DNA of 64,000 nucleotides from Symsagittifera roscoffensis (lineage: Eukaryota; Xenacoelomorpha; Acoela; Convolutidae), in NCBI RefSeq assembly GCF_963678635.1, contig NC_087071.1:6339624-6403623 (forward strand). The letters are read 5' to 3'. The notes under the pieces are model-generated. The model searched no databases, was not told the origin of the DNA, and saw only the letters and a list, made by a program, of their open reading frames with translations. Below, piece after piece: positions 45,028 to 53,740 of this stretch. Position numbers and translations under genes: made by a program. Every line of letters starts with the position of its first letter. The stretch's first letter is position 1.

Positions 45028-45408
45028 ATGAGTTAGAATATTGGTTTTTCAAGAAATTTACTCTTAAAACTTCACAATAAATTGGGACTCTTTCATATTG
45101 TTCTAGAAGAAAAGTCCCAAAAAATTTCACTAACAATTATAGAATCACAAAACTTACCAAACTTGCAGAATTTGGACGTAGACTTCCAAATATCTCATTT
45201 TGAGTGGATTCTGCATAATGGTAGAAGAAAAAATCACATAGGATACAGATCAGATACCAAAAAACAAGAACTTGTACAATATCGTAGAAATGGAAATCAA
45301 TGGAAAAATAATCAATCTTTACAACTACAAAGAGAAGAATATGATAAATTACTCGATATGCTTCCTTCATTACTAGGTTATGTAGAGACCTTCAAAAAAT
45401 CTTATTGA
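45028..45408 (+). pseudogene. Polinton accessory protein; stop at codon 3
   Basis: ATG 45028 is followed in frame by TAG 45034-45036, after which the frame is open to 45408 (126 codons in total). The C-terminal half (FEWILHNG, IGYRSD, then a basic stretch and a helix LQREEYDKLLDMLPSLL) has strand-strand-helix character faintly like a PC4-type single-stranded-DNA-binding fold. That comparison is weak. Leu 3' of the stop could serve as a start only with a non-ATG codon. Confidence 0.45.
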
Positions 45409-45425
45409 CGAATGCACTGTAAAAA

Positions 45426-45830
45426 ATGAACGTACAGAAATTGAATGAAATTCTAAGAATTTTTGAGATTATTAAGCAAGATTTCTCATCAAATACAAAA
45501 AGAAAAAATTTATTTCTTTGTACCTGTATTGTTTTGGACCCGGACATAAATTTAAAAGAAATGGACCAAAAATTTCCTTTTGGAGGACTAATTGGATACG
45601 GAAATTCCTGTATGGATTACTTTTTTGCAAAGTCCAAAATTTTTAGACTACATGCAATTCTACATGACTCTGCTGGATCTGTGAAATCTACTACGACAAA
45701 AGGACCTGGGTTTTGTTATGTTGCACCTAGTCTCCCCAGTTCATGCTTTCTTGGTCACGTGACTGGATTATTTTTCTGTTTATATGTTCATGTATTTGCT
45801 TCATCAGTATATGCATTGTTTGATTGTTAA
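45426..45830 (+). CDS. Polinton accessory protein with HDSAG and KGPGFCYV motifs
   Basis: ATG 45426 to TAA 45828-45830, 134 residues, intact. The C-terminal half carries GYGNSCMDYFF, ILHDSAG, TTKGPGFCYV and LGHVTGLFFCL, the kind of short, strongly spaced motifs expected in an enzyme. The Tyr-Gly-x-Cys / His-Asp arrangement recalls the calcium loop and His-Asp dyad of phospholipase A2, but the spacing does not match well, so I do not name it. I believe similar proteins accompany Polintons in other animals (from memory, unverified). It lies 17 bases after the previous gene. Confidence 0.6.
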   Translation: MNVQKLNEILRIFEIIKQDFSSNTKRKNLFLCTCIVLDPDINLKEMDQKFPFGGLIGYGNSCMDYFFAKSKIFRLHAILHDSAGSVKSTTTKGPGFCYVAPSLPSSCFLGHVTGLFFCLYVHVFASSVYALFDC

Positions 45831-45870
45831 TAATTTTAACCAAAAAACTCCAGAGAAAACAGTTAACAGA

Positions 45871-46320
45871 ATGAGTCTAGTTGTTTTGGAATATCGTGAA
45901 AGAATTAGGAGTTTTTAAGGATGGACAAACAGAAGGATATTCCTTTCTTCCTCCCAAAAATGTCAAACCAACATCCCATTCTTTTTGGTGTACACAGCAT
46001 CTTCATGGAATCAATTGGAGCAGTGGTTACGAAAAATATACTGAACTTGAAAAAGTATTGAAAAATCTAAAAGCCACAGACACGGAATTTTTTCCAAAGG
46101 TTATGAGAAATGTAAGATTCTATCAGAATTTTTGGAAACAAAGATTATTAATTTGGATGACTACGCTTGCCCTAAAGTTCAGTTTTTGATATTCAAAGAT
46201 GAAGAATATGATTATAGGTGTAGCAACTACCCATTTCGTCATGCAAAAACTCTTCACTGTGCAGAAAGAAAAGCATTTGCATACGGAACATGGACTCGAT
46301 GTTTTTTTAACAAATTGTAA
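45871..46320 (+). pseudogene. Polinton accessory protein, possibly RNase H-like fold, frameshifted
   Basis: ATG 45871 must shift frame within about 15 bases to reach the long frame (to about 46096), and a second shift near 46097-46100 joins the last part, ending TAA 46318-46320. Landmarks: KELGVF, YSFLPP, WCTQHLHGI, then after the second shift a helix with EKCKIL, LDDYACPK and a Cys/His-containing end (HAKTLHCAERKAFAYGTW). The order of acidic and aromatic motifs resembles small exonuclease-like (RNase H fold) proteins, which I infer without proof. Confidence 0.5.
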
Positions 46321-46398
46321 ATTATATTATACTTAATGTACTACCATTTTCAAACTTTAATTAAATTTCATTGTCAACTTTTTCTTTTTAGAGTTAAG

Positions 46399-46662
46399 AT
46401 GGTCGATCAATGTGACAAGCCCGTAAATTTAGGAAATTTTGTTTTTGATGAAGAAAATCATGAAGGAAAATCATGGAAATTGTTTTGACGTACATGTAAT
46501 GGATCTCTTTTAGTTTTTTTGTGCCAATTTTTTGTTATAGTTTTGATGCTAGTATGTGCAATCGTTCGAATTATGTTATCCACAACATGTCAAGAAACAA
46601 TAGTTTGGGTAGCTACTTTAACAAGTACAGTCGGTTATATTCTACCTTCTCCAAAGCTATGA
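46399..46662 (+). pseudogene. Small Polinton membrane protein with one opal stop
   Basis: ATG 46399 to TGA 46660-46662, 88 codons, interrupted by TGA 46486-46488. After the stop comes a hydrophobic segment (SLLVFLCQFFVIVLMLVC) and then TTCQETIVWVA and GYILPSPKL. A single-span membrane protein ending in a GYILPSP-like motif directly before the ATPase is, as far as I recall, common in animal Polintons. Its stop overlaps the ATPase start as ATGA. Confidence 0.55.
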
Positions 46663-47414
46663 ATAAAATAATATCTACCAAAGAACGAAATTTTATTTCC
46701 CTAGTTGGACCAAGTTGATCTGGAAAATTGCATCTTATTTTTGATTGGTTGAAAATTGGTACTTTTTAATCAGCATTCGACAAAATTTTTTATTTTTATC
46801 AACATTATCAACCTCTTTATAGTCAAATGCAAAGAAAAAACCTTAAAATTATCCAAGGAGTAGATTTTGACTTGTTTGAAAATCTCCCCAATAATGGAAC
46901 TAAGTATTTGCTTATATTTGATGATTCTTGTGAAGAAATTTCAAACTCCAAACAATTTGTAAAAATTGCAACTGCGGGGAGACACAGGGGTCTGAATACA
47001 ATATACATCAAACACAATTTATTTCATCAAAGCAATTTAGGACGAGATGTAGAGTTACAAAATACACACATAGTCTTGTTCAAGTCGCCGATGGATGTTT
47101 TACAAATCAATACATTAAGTCAACAACTAGGTCTAGGATCTCAATTGAAAGAGTGGTATCAAGATGTAACATCCGTTCCTTATGGTCATTTATTTATTGA
47201 TTTAACCCCAAAAACAGTTGATTCACTTAGGTATTGCACTAATAGTGGCTCAGTTCCAACAAAATTTTACTTACCAACTGGAATAGAGACAAAGTTTTTG
47301 TACGATGAGTACACAATACGTCTCTATTCTCCCAATATTTCAAAAATTTTCCCTAGGCTTCGAAAACAATTCATTCTCAATTGCCCAAAAGATTTCATTC
47401 AGTTTCTGAGCTAG
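46659..47414 (+). pseudogene. ATP: Polinton packaging ATPase (FtsK/HerA type), two stops
   Basis: ATG 46659 overlaps the previous stop by one base. The P-loop reads GPS-stop-SGK: TGA 46716-46718 falls exactly on the variable position of the Walker A motif. A second stop is TAA 46767-46769. The rest is open to TAG 47412-47414. Walker B is YLLIFDDS (about 46905) and an Arg/His-containing strand AGRHRGLNTIYI follows. In the family this ATPase is thought to pump the genome into the capsid. The 251-codon length is usual. Confidence 0.85.
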
Positions 47415-47551
47415 TGTTTAGTAAACCTATTAAGAGGAGAGCTTCGGGACCTTCGGAAAGAAAACGTAGTAAAATATTGAAAAAAAAATTCAGAACTTAC
47501 ACAAAAAAGAACTCTTCTACACAAAAGAAGAATTATTTTAAATTCAACTAA
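47414..47551 (+). CDS. Short very basic reading frame after the ATPase
   Basis: 46 codons from GTG 47414 to TAA 47549-47551. The peptide is about 40 percent Lys/Arg (KPIKRRA, ERKRSK, ILKKKFRTY). It has no ATG, so it is either the original C-terminal tail of the ATPase now out of frame, or a small DNA-condensing protein that has lost its start. Confidence 0.3.
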   Translation: MFSKPIKRRASGPSERKRSKILKKKFRTYTKKNSSTQKKNYFKFN

Positions 47552-47606
47552 AGGGTTACAGTTGATATCTATCATCACTCTTTTGTCATTAAACGATTGA
47601 CATAGT

Positions 47607-48017
47607 ATGGAACAGTTTGTTTTAATTCCGTGCTCAGTTTATCAATCACAAAGTACACTTCCAAGAAAACAAAAACTGGAACAAAAGCAAGCAAAAGAGG
47701 AAATTGTACCAAAAAATTTTGATTCTGTTTACAGTGCTGTAAATGCGAGGTTGAAAACGAGCAACAATAAGCATATTATTGATTTAATTTTGAATTCTCC
47801 TATAATTAAAATCAGCCAGTCAGACAATACTATATTGGATAATCGAGATATAAAATAATCTATTGTAGACTTTGTGTCTGCACTAAAGCGAAAAACTACC
47901 GATTTTCCAGATATTTACTTTATTATATTGGAAGCAACGCATTTTCCTCCTAAACTTGTTATTAACAAGAAAGCCAAAGCAAAAGATAGAGGAACTTGGA
48001 TCCCTTTCAAAATCTGA
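47607..48017 (+). pseudogene. Polinton accessory protein upstream of integrase, one ochre stop
   Basis: ATG 47607 (MEQFVLIPCSVYQ) to TGA 48015-48017, 136 residues, interrupted by TAA 47856-47858. After the stop come KRKTTDFPDIYF and KAKAKDRGTWIPFKI, a tail I recall from the gene next to integrase in other animal Polintons. Its end overlaps the start of integrase in another frame. Function not established. Confidence 0.6.
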
Positions 48018-48910
48018 AAAGGTAAGACTAAACAGATTGTATTCTAGGGGCAGAGCTGCGTACGGTTCTATTCAAAACTTGAGTAAAGCGAGTGGTTTAT
48101 CAAAAAAGAAAGTAGAAAAGTTTTTACAAACCAAGACGTCGTATACAAAATTTGGTCCACCAATCAGGTCTTTCCGAAGACTTCAAGCGTTTTCTAACTA
48201 TATCAATGAAATCTGGTGTATGAACTTGGCTTTTGTAGACAAGTTAGCTAGTCAAAACAATGGAGTCAAGTATTTATTATTTGCTGTAGATATTTTTTCG
48301 AGATTTGTCAGAGTTCAAACAATGAAAACAAAGTATGCCAAAGACACTTTACAAGCTTTTAGAAAATTGATTTCTCAAAAAAACACTCCTGAAAAACTTT
48401 GGGTTGATAAAGGAACAGAATATGGGGGACTTTTAAAAATTTTGCAAGGAGAAAGACATTGAAGTTTACTCAACAATGAGTGAAACAAAAGCTGCATTTG
48501 CAGAGAGAGCAATTCAATCTTTGAAACATATAATATATCGTTACATTGAAGATCTTGGTGAAAAATTTGTTCCCAAATTGCAGCACTTTGTTTCTACATT
48601 GAACTGCCGCAAAAATCGATCAATTGGAAAATCTCCCAGAGATGTGAAAAACAGTGATTTTTTATCAATATTGTATAACAAATCATTCAAGAAATATACT
48701 AAACCAAAATTCAAAATTGGTGATAGAGTTAGAATTTCGAAAATTGATATTCCGTTCCGAAAAGTATAGAAACCACAGTTTACAGATGAAATTTTTGAAA
48801 TTTCGGCAATATCTACAAAAAAAGCTCCAACATACATCATCAAAGATCTCGAAAAAGAAAAAATTCTGGGAAAATTTTATGAAAAAGAGCTGAGAAAATG
48901 TTCAGATTAG
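47956..48910 (+). pseudogene. INT: Polinton integrase (retroviral DDE type), broken
   Basis: The N-terminal region (LNRLYSRGRAAYGSIQNL) is helical and precedes the rve core. At the first catalytic position the expected Asp in WC-x-D-L reads Asn (WCMNLAFVDKLA, AAC at about 48223), a single-base change that should abolish activity. The second Asp (WVDKGTE) and the Glu (AFAERAIQSLK) are present. One extra base near 48437 shifts the frame before MSETKAAF, and TAG 48767-48769 cuts the C-terminal, chromo-like part, which is otherwise open to TAG 48908-48910. The true start is uncertain: the frame is open from 47956 but has no early ATG. Confidence 0.9.
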
Positions 48911-48953
48911 TGGTAAGTCATTTTTTAAATTGAGTTTCTATCGATCAGTTGTC

Positions 48954-49903
48954 ATGGATTCTTTTACTATTGAGCTAGTTTCTAATGCTTCTTTTAATTG
49001 TTATCCGAATAACAGTCTTAGTTCCTTTACAAATTTTCTACCGGAACAAACACTTCTAAAAGGAGAATGGGAGGTTGCTATTTCAGAAATATTGTACCCT
49101 TCTTTGTACCAAAACGTTGCAGAGGGAAAGTTTACTTTCGTAGATGGACAAGAAAGTCCTGAGGAAAAAAGAAAGATTCAATCGATGCATGTTGAACCTG
49201 AATTGTATCCAAGTATTGTTGATATAGTTGTAGCCATGAATGACAAAGTTCGAAAACGTATAGGCGCACAAAAATATGAATATAACGGACTTGATGTATC
49301 AGTAGATAAGATTACACAAAAAGTTGCCATTCATTTACCTGAGCATCAATCAGTGTTTATATTTCAAACTGCTGATTTCAGTCACGTTTTTGGTTGTGAT
49401 TTAGAACAAAATCAGACAGGTGTTATAATGAAAGGAAAAGAGCCACATTATCCTCAGTATTCTTACGACATTATAAGAATACATTCCTGAATGATTTATA
49501 GTGACATTATAGAATATAATATTGTAGACAGGTGTTATCAGACAGGTGTTATAATGAAAGGAAAATAACCACATTATCCTCAGTATTCTTACGACATTAT
49601 AAGAATACATTCCTTAATGATTTATAGTGATATTATAGAATATAATACACGATACAAAAACTCCATTACTGCGTTGTATTCCTTTCATTTCCAAAGTAAA
49701 AATTGGAGACATAATATCTACAGGAGAGTGCACGAACTATCAATCCTTCACAAATCTACTAATTAAAAAATTATTAAAAAAACTCTTTCCACAGCATAAA
49801 AATAGAACTAAGGGATACTACAGGTGAAAAAATTCCTTTTGTGTCAGTAGGAATTACACGAGTTGTCCTCTTTTTTCGCAAGATTTCGGATAATCATTTT
49901 TGA
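48954..49903 (+). pseudogene. Polinton minor capsid (penton-like) protein, duplicated and frameshifted
   Basis: ATG 48954 (MDSFTIELVSNAS) opens 178 codons to TGA 49488-49490. Motifs SSFTNFLPEQ, EWEVAISEI and YPSLYQN are typical of the minor capsid protein of Polintons. The gene does not end there: homologous coding continues to TGA 49901-49903, with KIPFVSVGITR near its end. A 126-base direct duplication (units starting 49413 and 49539) and several frame changes (after 49650 and near 49795) disrupt the C-terminal half. Partner of the major capsid protein in the virion. Confidence 0.8.
49413..49664 (+). repeat. 126-base tandem duplication within the minor capsid gene
   Basis: Two nearly identical units starting at 49413 and 49539, each beginning CAGACAGGTGTTATAATGAA. 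The length is 42 codons, so the duplication alone would keep the frame; each unit also carries stop-generating changes (TGA in one, TAA in the other). Confidence 0.9.
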
Positions 49904-49920
49904 TTTATACTTCATACGAA

Positions 49921-50289
49921 ATGGTTGCTCAAAGTTCAGCTAATTTTTCTATTTTTCGTGGACATGCAAGGCAGCGTGGAAGAGGTTTTGGTGCTCTTGC
50001 ACAAACTCTTGGGAGAACTGCAATTCACTTCATTAAAAAATATATAGTCCCAGCTGCAAAAAGAATCGAAGCAGATTTACTTGAAATTGCCGCTCCAGAG
50101 ATTGGAGAAGTTGTCAGTGGACGAAAAAAACTCAAAAAGTTTGCAAAAGATGTTGGAACAAAAACAGTTCGAAAGCAGCTGGGAGGTGGAAAAAATAAAT
50201 CCAATCGTAGAACAAGAAGAACCATTTCTCGAAAGAGTAGTTCAAAAATCAGTCGCTCTCGCAAAGACATTTTTGACCAGATAAAATGA
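49921..50289 (+). CDS. Basic core-like protein of the Polinton
   Basis: ATG 49921 to TGA 50287-50289, 122 residues, intact. It starts MVAQSSANFSIFRGHARQR with an Arg/Gly-rich region (RQRGRGFG), has a helical middle, and ends in a very basic Lys/Arg/Ser-rich tail (RRTRRTISRKSSS). The composition resembles DNA-condensing core proteins of adenoviruses, and the position between minor and major capsid genes supports a virion role; both are inference. Its stop overlaps the next start as ATGA. Confidence 0.65.
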   Translation: MVAQSSANFSIFRGHARQRGRGFGALAQTLGRTAIHFIKKYIVPAAKRIEADLLEIAAPEIGEVVSGRKKLKKFAKDVGTKTVRKQLGGGKNKSNRRTRRTISRKSSSKISRSRKDIFDQIK

Positions 50290-51607
50290 GAGTAAATCAA
50301 AGTAGTCATTTTCGGTACGGAGCTTTACAAATTCTTCTTTGGAGATTTTTGATAAAGTCCCAGTTTTGGAAACAATTATGTCATCATACAGACAAGAAGT
50401 ATTCCCCAGTACTTCTCTGGATGAAAGCAGTATTGAATTTGAATTTGAAACGGATCGTAATCTCTACTTGGATATGCGTGATACCCATCTTAGTTTAAAG
50501 CTTCAACTATTCAAAGGAAGATTGTTTGATGCTTTCAAAAAAGAAAAAGCAGAACATAAAGCAAAATCGGAGGAAGATTCAGATGAGGAACCACAAACTT
50601 ACTTAACTTATGTAAACAATCGACTACATTCTCTATTCTCCAACTGTGAAGTTTATTTTAACAATACAATGGTTTGCAATGCCAATGGGTTACATGCTCA
50701 TAAGGCACAAATATCGAACGAATTCAACTCATCAGCAGTGAGTAATAAAGGAATTCTTGCTTGTCATGGATACAGTTTTGAAGAAAATCCTGATGCATTT
50801 GATATGTATCCATTCACTGATAGAGCAAATTCCTTGGGAACAGGGATAACTTTTTCACTCTATGGGAGGCTCGCCATTGATTTGTTTACTTGCGAAAAAC
50901 TGTTGCTACCAAATACCAAAGTTTGAATTAAACTTATTCGAGCTAGACCTAATTTTTACATGTTATCTGATAATCCAAATGTCAGTCTGAAAATTGTTGA
51001 TTGTTCACTGTTTACAAGAAGAATTTTAGTAGCTGAACCTAATCATCAATAATTGCAATGGAATCTGGAAAAGGAACCTGCTCATTACAATTACATGGAA
51101 ACTATGGCAAGAACCTATATCATTCCATCTCGTCAAAACCAGTTTATTCAGGAATATGTTTTCAAAAATGCCCCAATCAGAAGAATAGCTGTTGCAATGA
51201 ATACAAATTCGGCTGTTGCGGGATCTTTTCTTGAAAATCCTTTCAATTATCAACAATTTCATTTGAGAGAGCTTAGAATTATTCGGGGTGGAAGAGCAAT
51301 TATTTCATTAGATACAACTTCTCCTTGTCGACCCTATGTTACAACAATGAAAGCAATGCAGTTTAACGAAGATTTTCCAGCTCTTCCTATAGAAGATTTT
51401 AAAAATCACTATATTCTAGTTTTCGACTTGACTTCACTACAGGATGCCGCTGAACACTTGCATTATCCAGAACTTAGTGGAGAAAGCTTGAGATTAGAAA
51501 TGTTTTTCCAATTTCCCTTGGAGCAAGTAACGGAAGTGATAGTCTTGGGAGAAAGACTATCAAATATTCAAACTTACAAATTCGGAACAATCGCTAAAAA
51601 TGTTTAA
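50286..51607 (+). pseudogene. MCP: Polinton major capsid protein (double jelly-roll), broken
   Basis: ATG 50286 overlaps the previous stop. A frame change between 50309 and 50335 leads into a frame open to TGA 50924-50926; the same frame continues through TAA 51050-51052 to TAA 51605-51607, about 440 residues. The landmark VNNRLHSLFSNCEVYFNN (about 50610-50660) is the best-conserved block of the Polinton major capsid family, and the LYGRLAIDLFTCEKLLLP block follows. An acidic insert (SEEDSDEEP) is unusual. TGA 50924 is consistent with a C-to-T change at a CGA codon. The family forms the trimeric capsomers of the particle. Confidence 0.85.
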
Positions 51608-51861
51608 TTTTTTTGAGTTTTCAGGTTCCTATAAAAAATAGTGTTACTTTTTTGGGACTTTTCTTTGTTATTATCTCTGTACTATCTACATTGTTTTTCT
51701 TCAGACCTAAAGCTCTAGAAAAAATAGAGAAGGAATGCTGTTTAGTTGAAAACCCGAGACACTTCTTCAACCTAGACTGTAAAACAGTATTCAATAAACT
51801 TTGCCCACTATAAAAGGCTTGTGTATGGGACTTTGTTGATTCAATTCCTAAATGTGTGTAA
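51600..51861 (+). pseudogene. Small membrane protein with Cys-rich domain
   Basis: ATG 51600 overlaps the end of the capsid gene, but a one-base shift near 51612 is needed to enter the open frame. Then follow a hydrophobic helix (VTFLGLFFVIISVLSTLFFF) and a domain with cysteines ECC, DC, LC, AC and PKC. TAA 51811-51813 interrupts it and it ends TAA 51859-51861. One N-terminal membrane helix plus a Cys-rich domain suggests a virion membrane-associated or secretory-pathway protein. No family recognised. Confidence 0.45.
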
Positions 51862-51950
51862 GTCATTATTCTTTTTTCTTTTTTATCCTAAAGTGCTTTA
51901 TCAAACTATCAATTTCTTTTTTAGCTGTAAATCAGCCTACAGTTGCAAAG

Positions 51951-52349
51951 ATGGATAATTTTTCTCTTTTGCAAATTATTGAAAGAATTCCAGGGCTCAG
52001 GTTCAAGTACATGGGATCATACCCGTCTGACACAGTACCTCAACTAACAAAATACTCTTTTGCAATTAATAACTCAGCCCCAAGCAATGATAGAGGAGAA
52101 CACTGGATTGTGATTGCTCGACTGGATAACAGCTACTACTTTGCTGATTCTTTGGGAAGAAAGAGATCAACTTACCCTTTTTTGACAAAAAATTTTCGAC
52201 GAATGGTTCCTCGAAAGCTACAAAATACTGATAATTTGTGTAGTTTTTACGCAATTTATTCAGCATTTCTCCTTTTTAAATTCTTCCAGAAGAACTTGAA
52301 TAATGTTCATGATGTGTATGTTTTGAATTTTATCAGTAATTTTATGTAA
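51951..52349 (+). CDS. PRO: Polinton cysteine protease (adenain-like)
   Basis: ATG 51951 to TAA 52347-52349, 132 residues, intact. The catalytic triad is visible: His in GEHWIVI (residue 51), Asp in YYFADSLG (65) and Cys in QNTDNLCSFY (107), with the Gln-Asn ahead of Cys as in adenovirus and Ulp1-type proteases (family C5/C48). The residue after the Cys is Ser where Gly is usual. In related elements the enzyme matures capsid proteins. It is the last recognised gene at the right of the element and one of the few without damage. Confidence 0.9.
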   Translation: MDNFSLLQIIERIPGLRFKYMGSYPSDTVPQLTKYSFAINNSAPSNDRGEHWIVIARLDNSYYFADSLGRKRSTYPFLTKNFRRMVPRKLQNTDNLCSFYAIYSAFLLFKFFQKNLNNVHDVYVLNFISNFM

Positions 52350-52504
52350 AAGTGAATTTTTGATTTGTAAGTGTAAATTTTTGCAGTAATTTTACAATAC
52401 GATGTAGTGAATTGTTTGATCATTTATGTAATTTAAATTTTTAAATTCCTTAATTTTTTTACGAAAAGCATCTTAGCAACTAACCCTTTGATTAAATACG
52501 GAAA

Positions 52505-52594
52505 ATGATGATGGAATGTGGATGTTGTAGTCCCCCAATTGAAAGAATTAACGATAGATTAGATAAATTTACGAAAATTGTAACCAACTTCTAG
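52505..52594 (+). CDS. Possible 29-residue Cys-rich peptide
   Basis: ATG 52505 starts MMMECGCCSPPIERIND and ends at TAG 52592-52594. Three cysteines lie within four residues and are followed by a helix-like segment. It is the last open frame before the low-complexity right end. Too short to be certain. Confidence 0.2.
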   Translation: MMMECGCCSPPIERINDRLDKFTKIVTNF

Positions 52595-52639
52595 TAAATT
52601 GTATAATTTTCTTAAAAGTTTATTCTGAGAAAGATGGAA

Positions 52640-53460
52640 AAATTATTACACAAAAAAATCAAAACCAAAAACAAATATGATACTATGTTTTTCTCAATGT
52701 AAACTTTTACCGTGGCAGAGCAATTGATAAGTTTGGATGATAATTTTTTCGAAAATTTGGAAATTTCAAAGAATTTTTTGGAAAATTTGGAAATTTCAAA
52801 GAATTTTTTAAAGATTAAAGACAAAGTGATAAAAGAGAACTGGAATGAATCGTAGCAAGAAATATGACAGAATAAATGCACCAGTTGAGGTAAAAATAAG
52901 TGAGATAGTTATGTGAAAAAAGATAAAATAAGTCATAAAATTAACAAGTGTAATGAACCCGTCATCCGTTCTCCAGATAACCTGGGGAAAAAAGATTAAG
53001 TAGGATATAAAAGTAATCAACCGTGAGGAGCTGCAAGATTCCCCTGATATCCCGTGGAGCGGAAAAACTAACCTGTCAGAGATAATCCCCTCTTGACAAT
53101 TTTCCCGAGATAACCTGAGGTAAAAGAAATAACATGAAATAAGAATTTAAGATTCTTTCGAGAAAAAAAATATTCTGTGATATAATAGTTTAAGAGCCCT
53201 TACTCTAAATCGAAACTTAATTTTCGACGAAACTTACCATCTGAAACTTAACATCCAAAAAAAAAATTTTCAATTTTTTAATATAAAATTGTTTTTTCAA
53301 GATAAAAATGTAATTGCAAGTAAAACTTAAAAAACCGAATTTTTGTAGGACAAGATAGTCCTCACATATCACAAATCGTAGAAGTTGACTAAGAAACGCA
53401 AGTATTGGCAAAATCGAGCTCAAAAAATTCGGGCGCCAAAAGTATTTCTGAAACTTACCA
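52640..53460. other. AT-rich stretch right of the Polinton, end of element not found
   Basis: Contains two 29-base direct repeats (GGAAATTTCAAAGAATTTTT, at about 52758 and 52787) and phrases rich in GATAACCTG and GATATCCC. The right terminal repeat of the Polinton should lie in or near here, but without the left terminus it cannot be matched. No gene is supported. Confidence 0.4.
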
Positions 53461-53740
53461 TCTGAAACTTGCTATCTTAATACATTGGGAAACCTATTCC
53501 CTATCTCAATAGATTGTAGACTCTATACCCAATCTTAATACATAGCTGGGAGACGGGATGTTCTATTCCCTATCTTAATACATGGGGGTCTCCCACCACC
53601 CCCCTCCCCCCACTCTCCCTCACCCTTCTACTACTTATATAAACTGTATAATTCCAGTAAATACTCTGTAGACAATGTGTAGAAAGTCTTTAGATAATCT
53701 GTATAAAAAATGTATACAATCTGTAAAAATATGGATGAAA
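53461..53740. repeat. Short repeats CTATTCCCTATCTTAATACAT and TCTGTA arrays
   Basis: Three copies of a phrase around TTCCCTATCTTAATACAT (53470-53585), a C-rich tract (53590-53625), and then an array of TAGATAATCTGTATA-like words (53640-53730) like those in 25740-26885 and 33895-36590. Confidence 0.6.

Larger units (their letters stand above)
36915..52640. mobile_element. Polinton (Maverick) transposon, left end truncated, decayed
   Basis: The set of protein-primed DNA polymerase B, retroviral-type integrase, FtsK/HerA-type ATPase, adenain-like protease, and major and minor jelly-roll capsid proteins is diagnostic of Polintons. Polymerase is on the minus strand at the left; the rest is mostly on the plus strand to its right. 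The left terminus is missing: polymerase stops in the middle of its palm domain at about 36915. The right terminus could not be located; 52640 is a provisional limit, just after the last candidate gene. No terminal inverted repeat pair was found, as expected when one end is gone. Many genes carry stops and frameshifts, so the copy cannot be autonomous. Confidence 0.9.

Noticed and set aside
45426-45830. Assignment as phospholipase A2
   Set aside because: A His-Asp pair and Gly-rich loop are present, but their spacing does not fit the family.
48541-48843. Minus-strand 100-codon frame opposite the integrase
   Set aside because: Shadow of the integrase, whose motifs are clear on the plus strand.
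36915-52640. Alternative genetic code to explain in-frame stops of the Polinton
   Set aside because: TAA, TAG and TGA all occur, and frameshifts accompany them, so ordinary decay explains the lesions.
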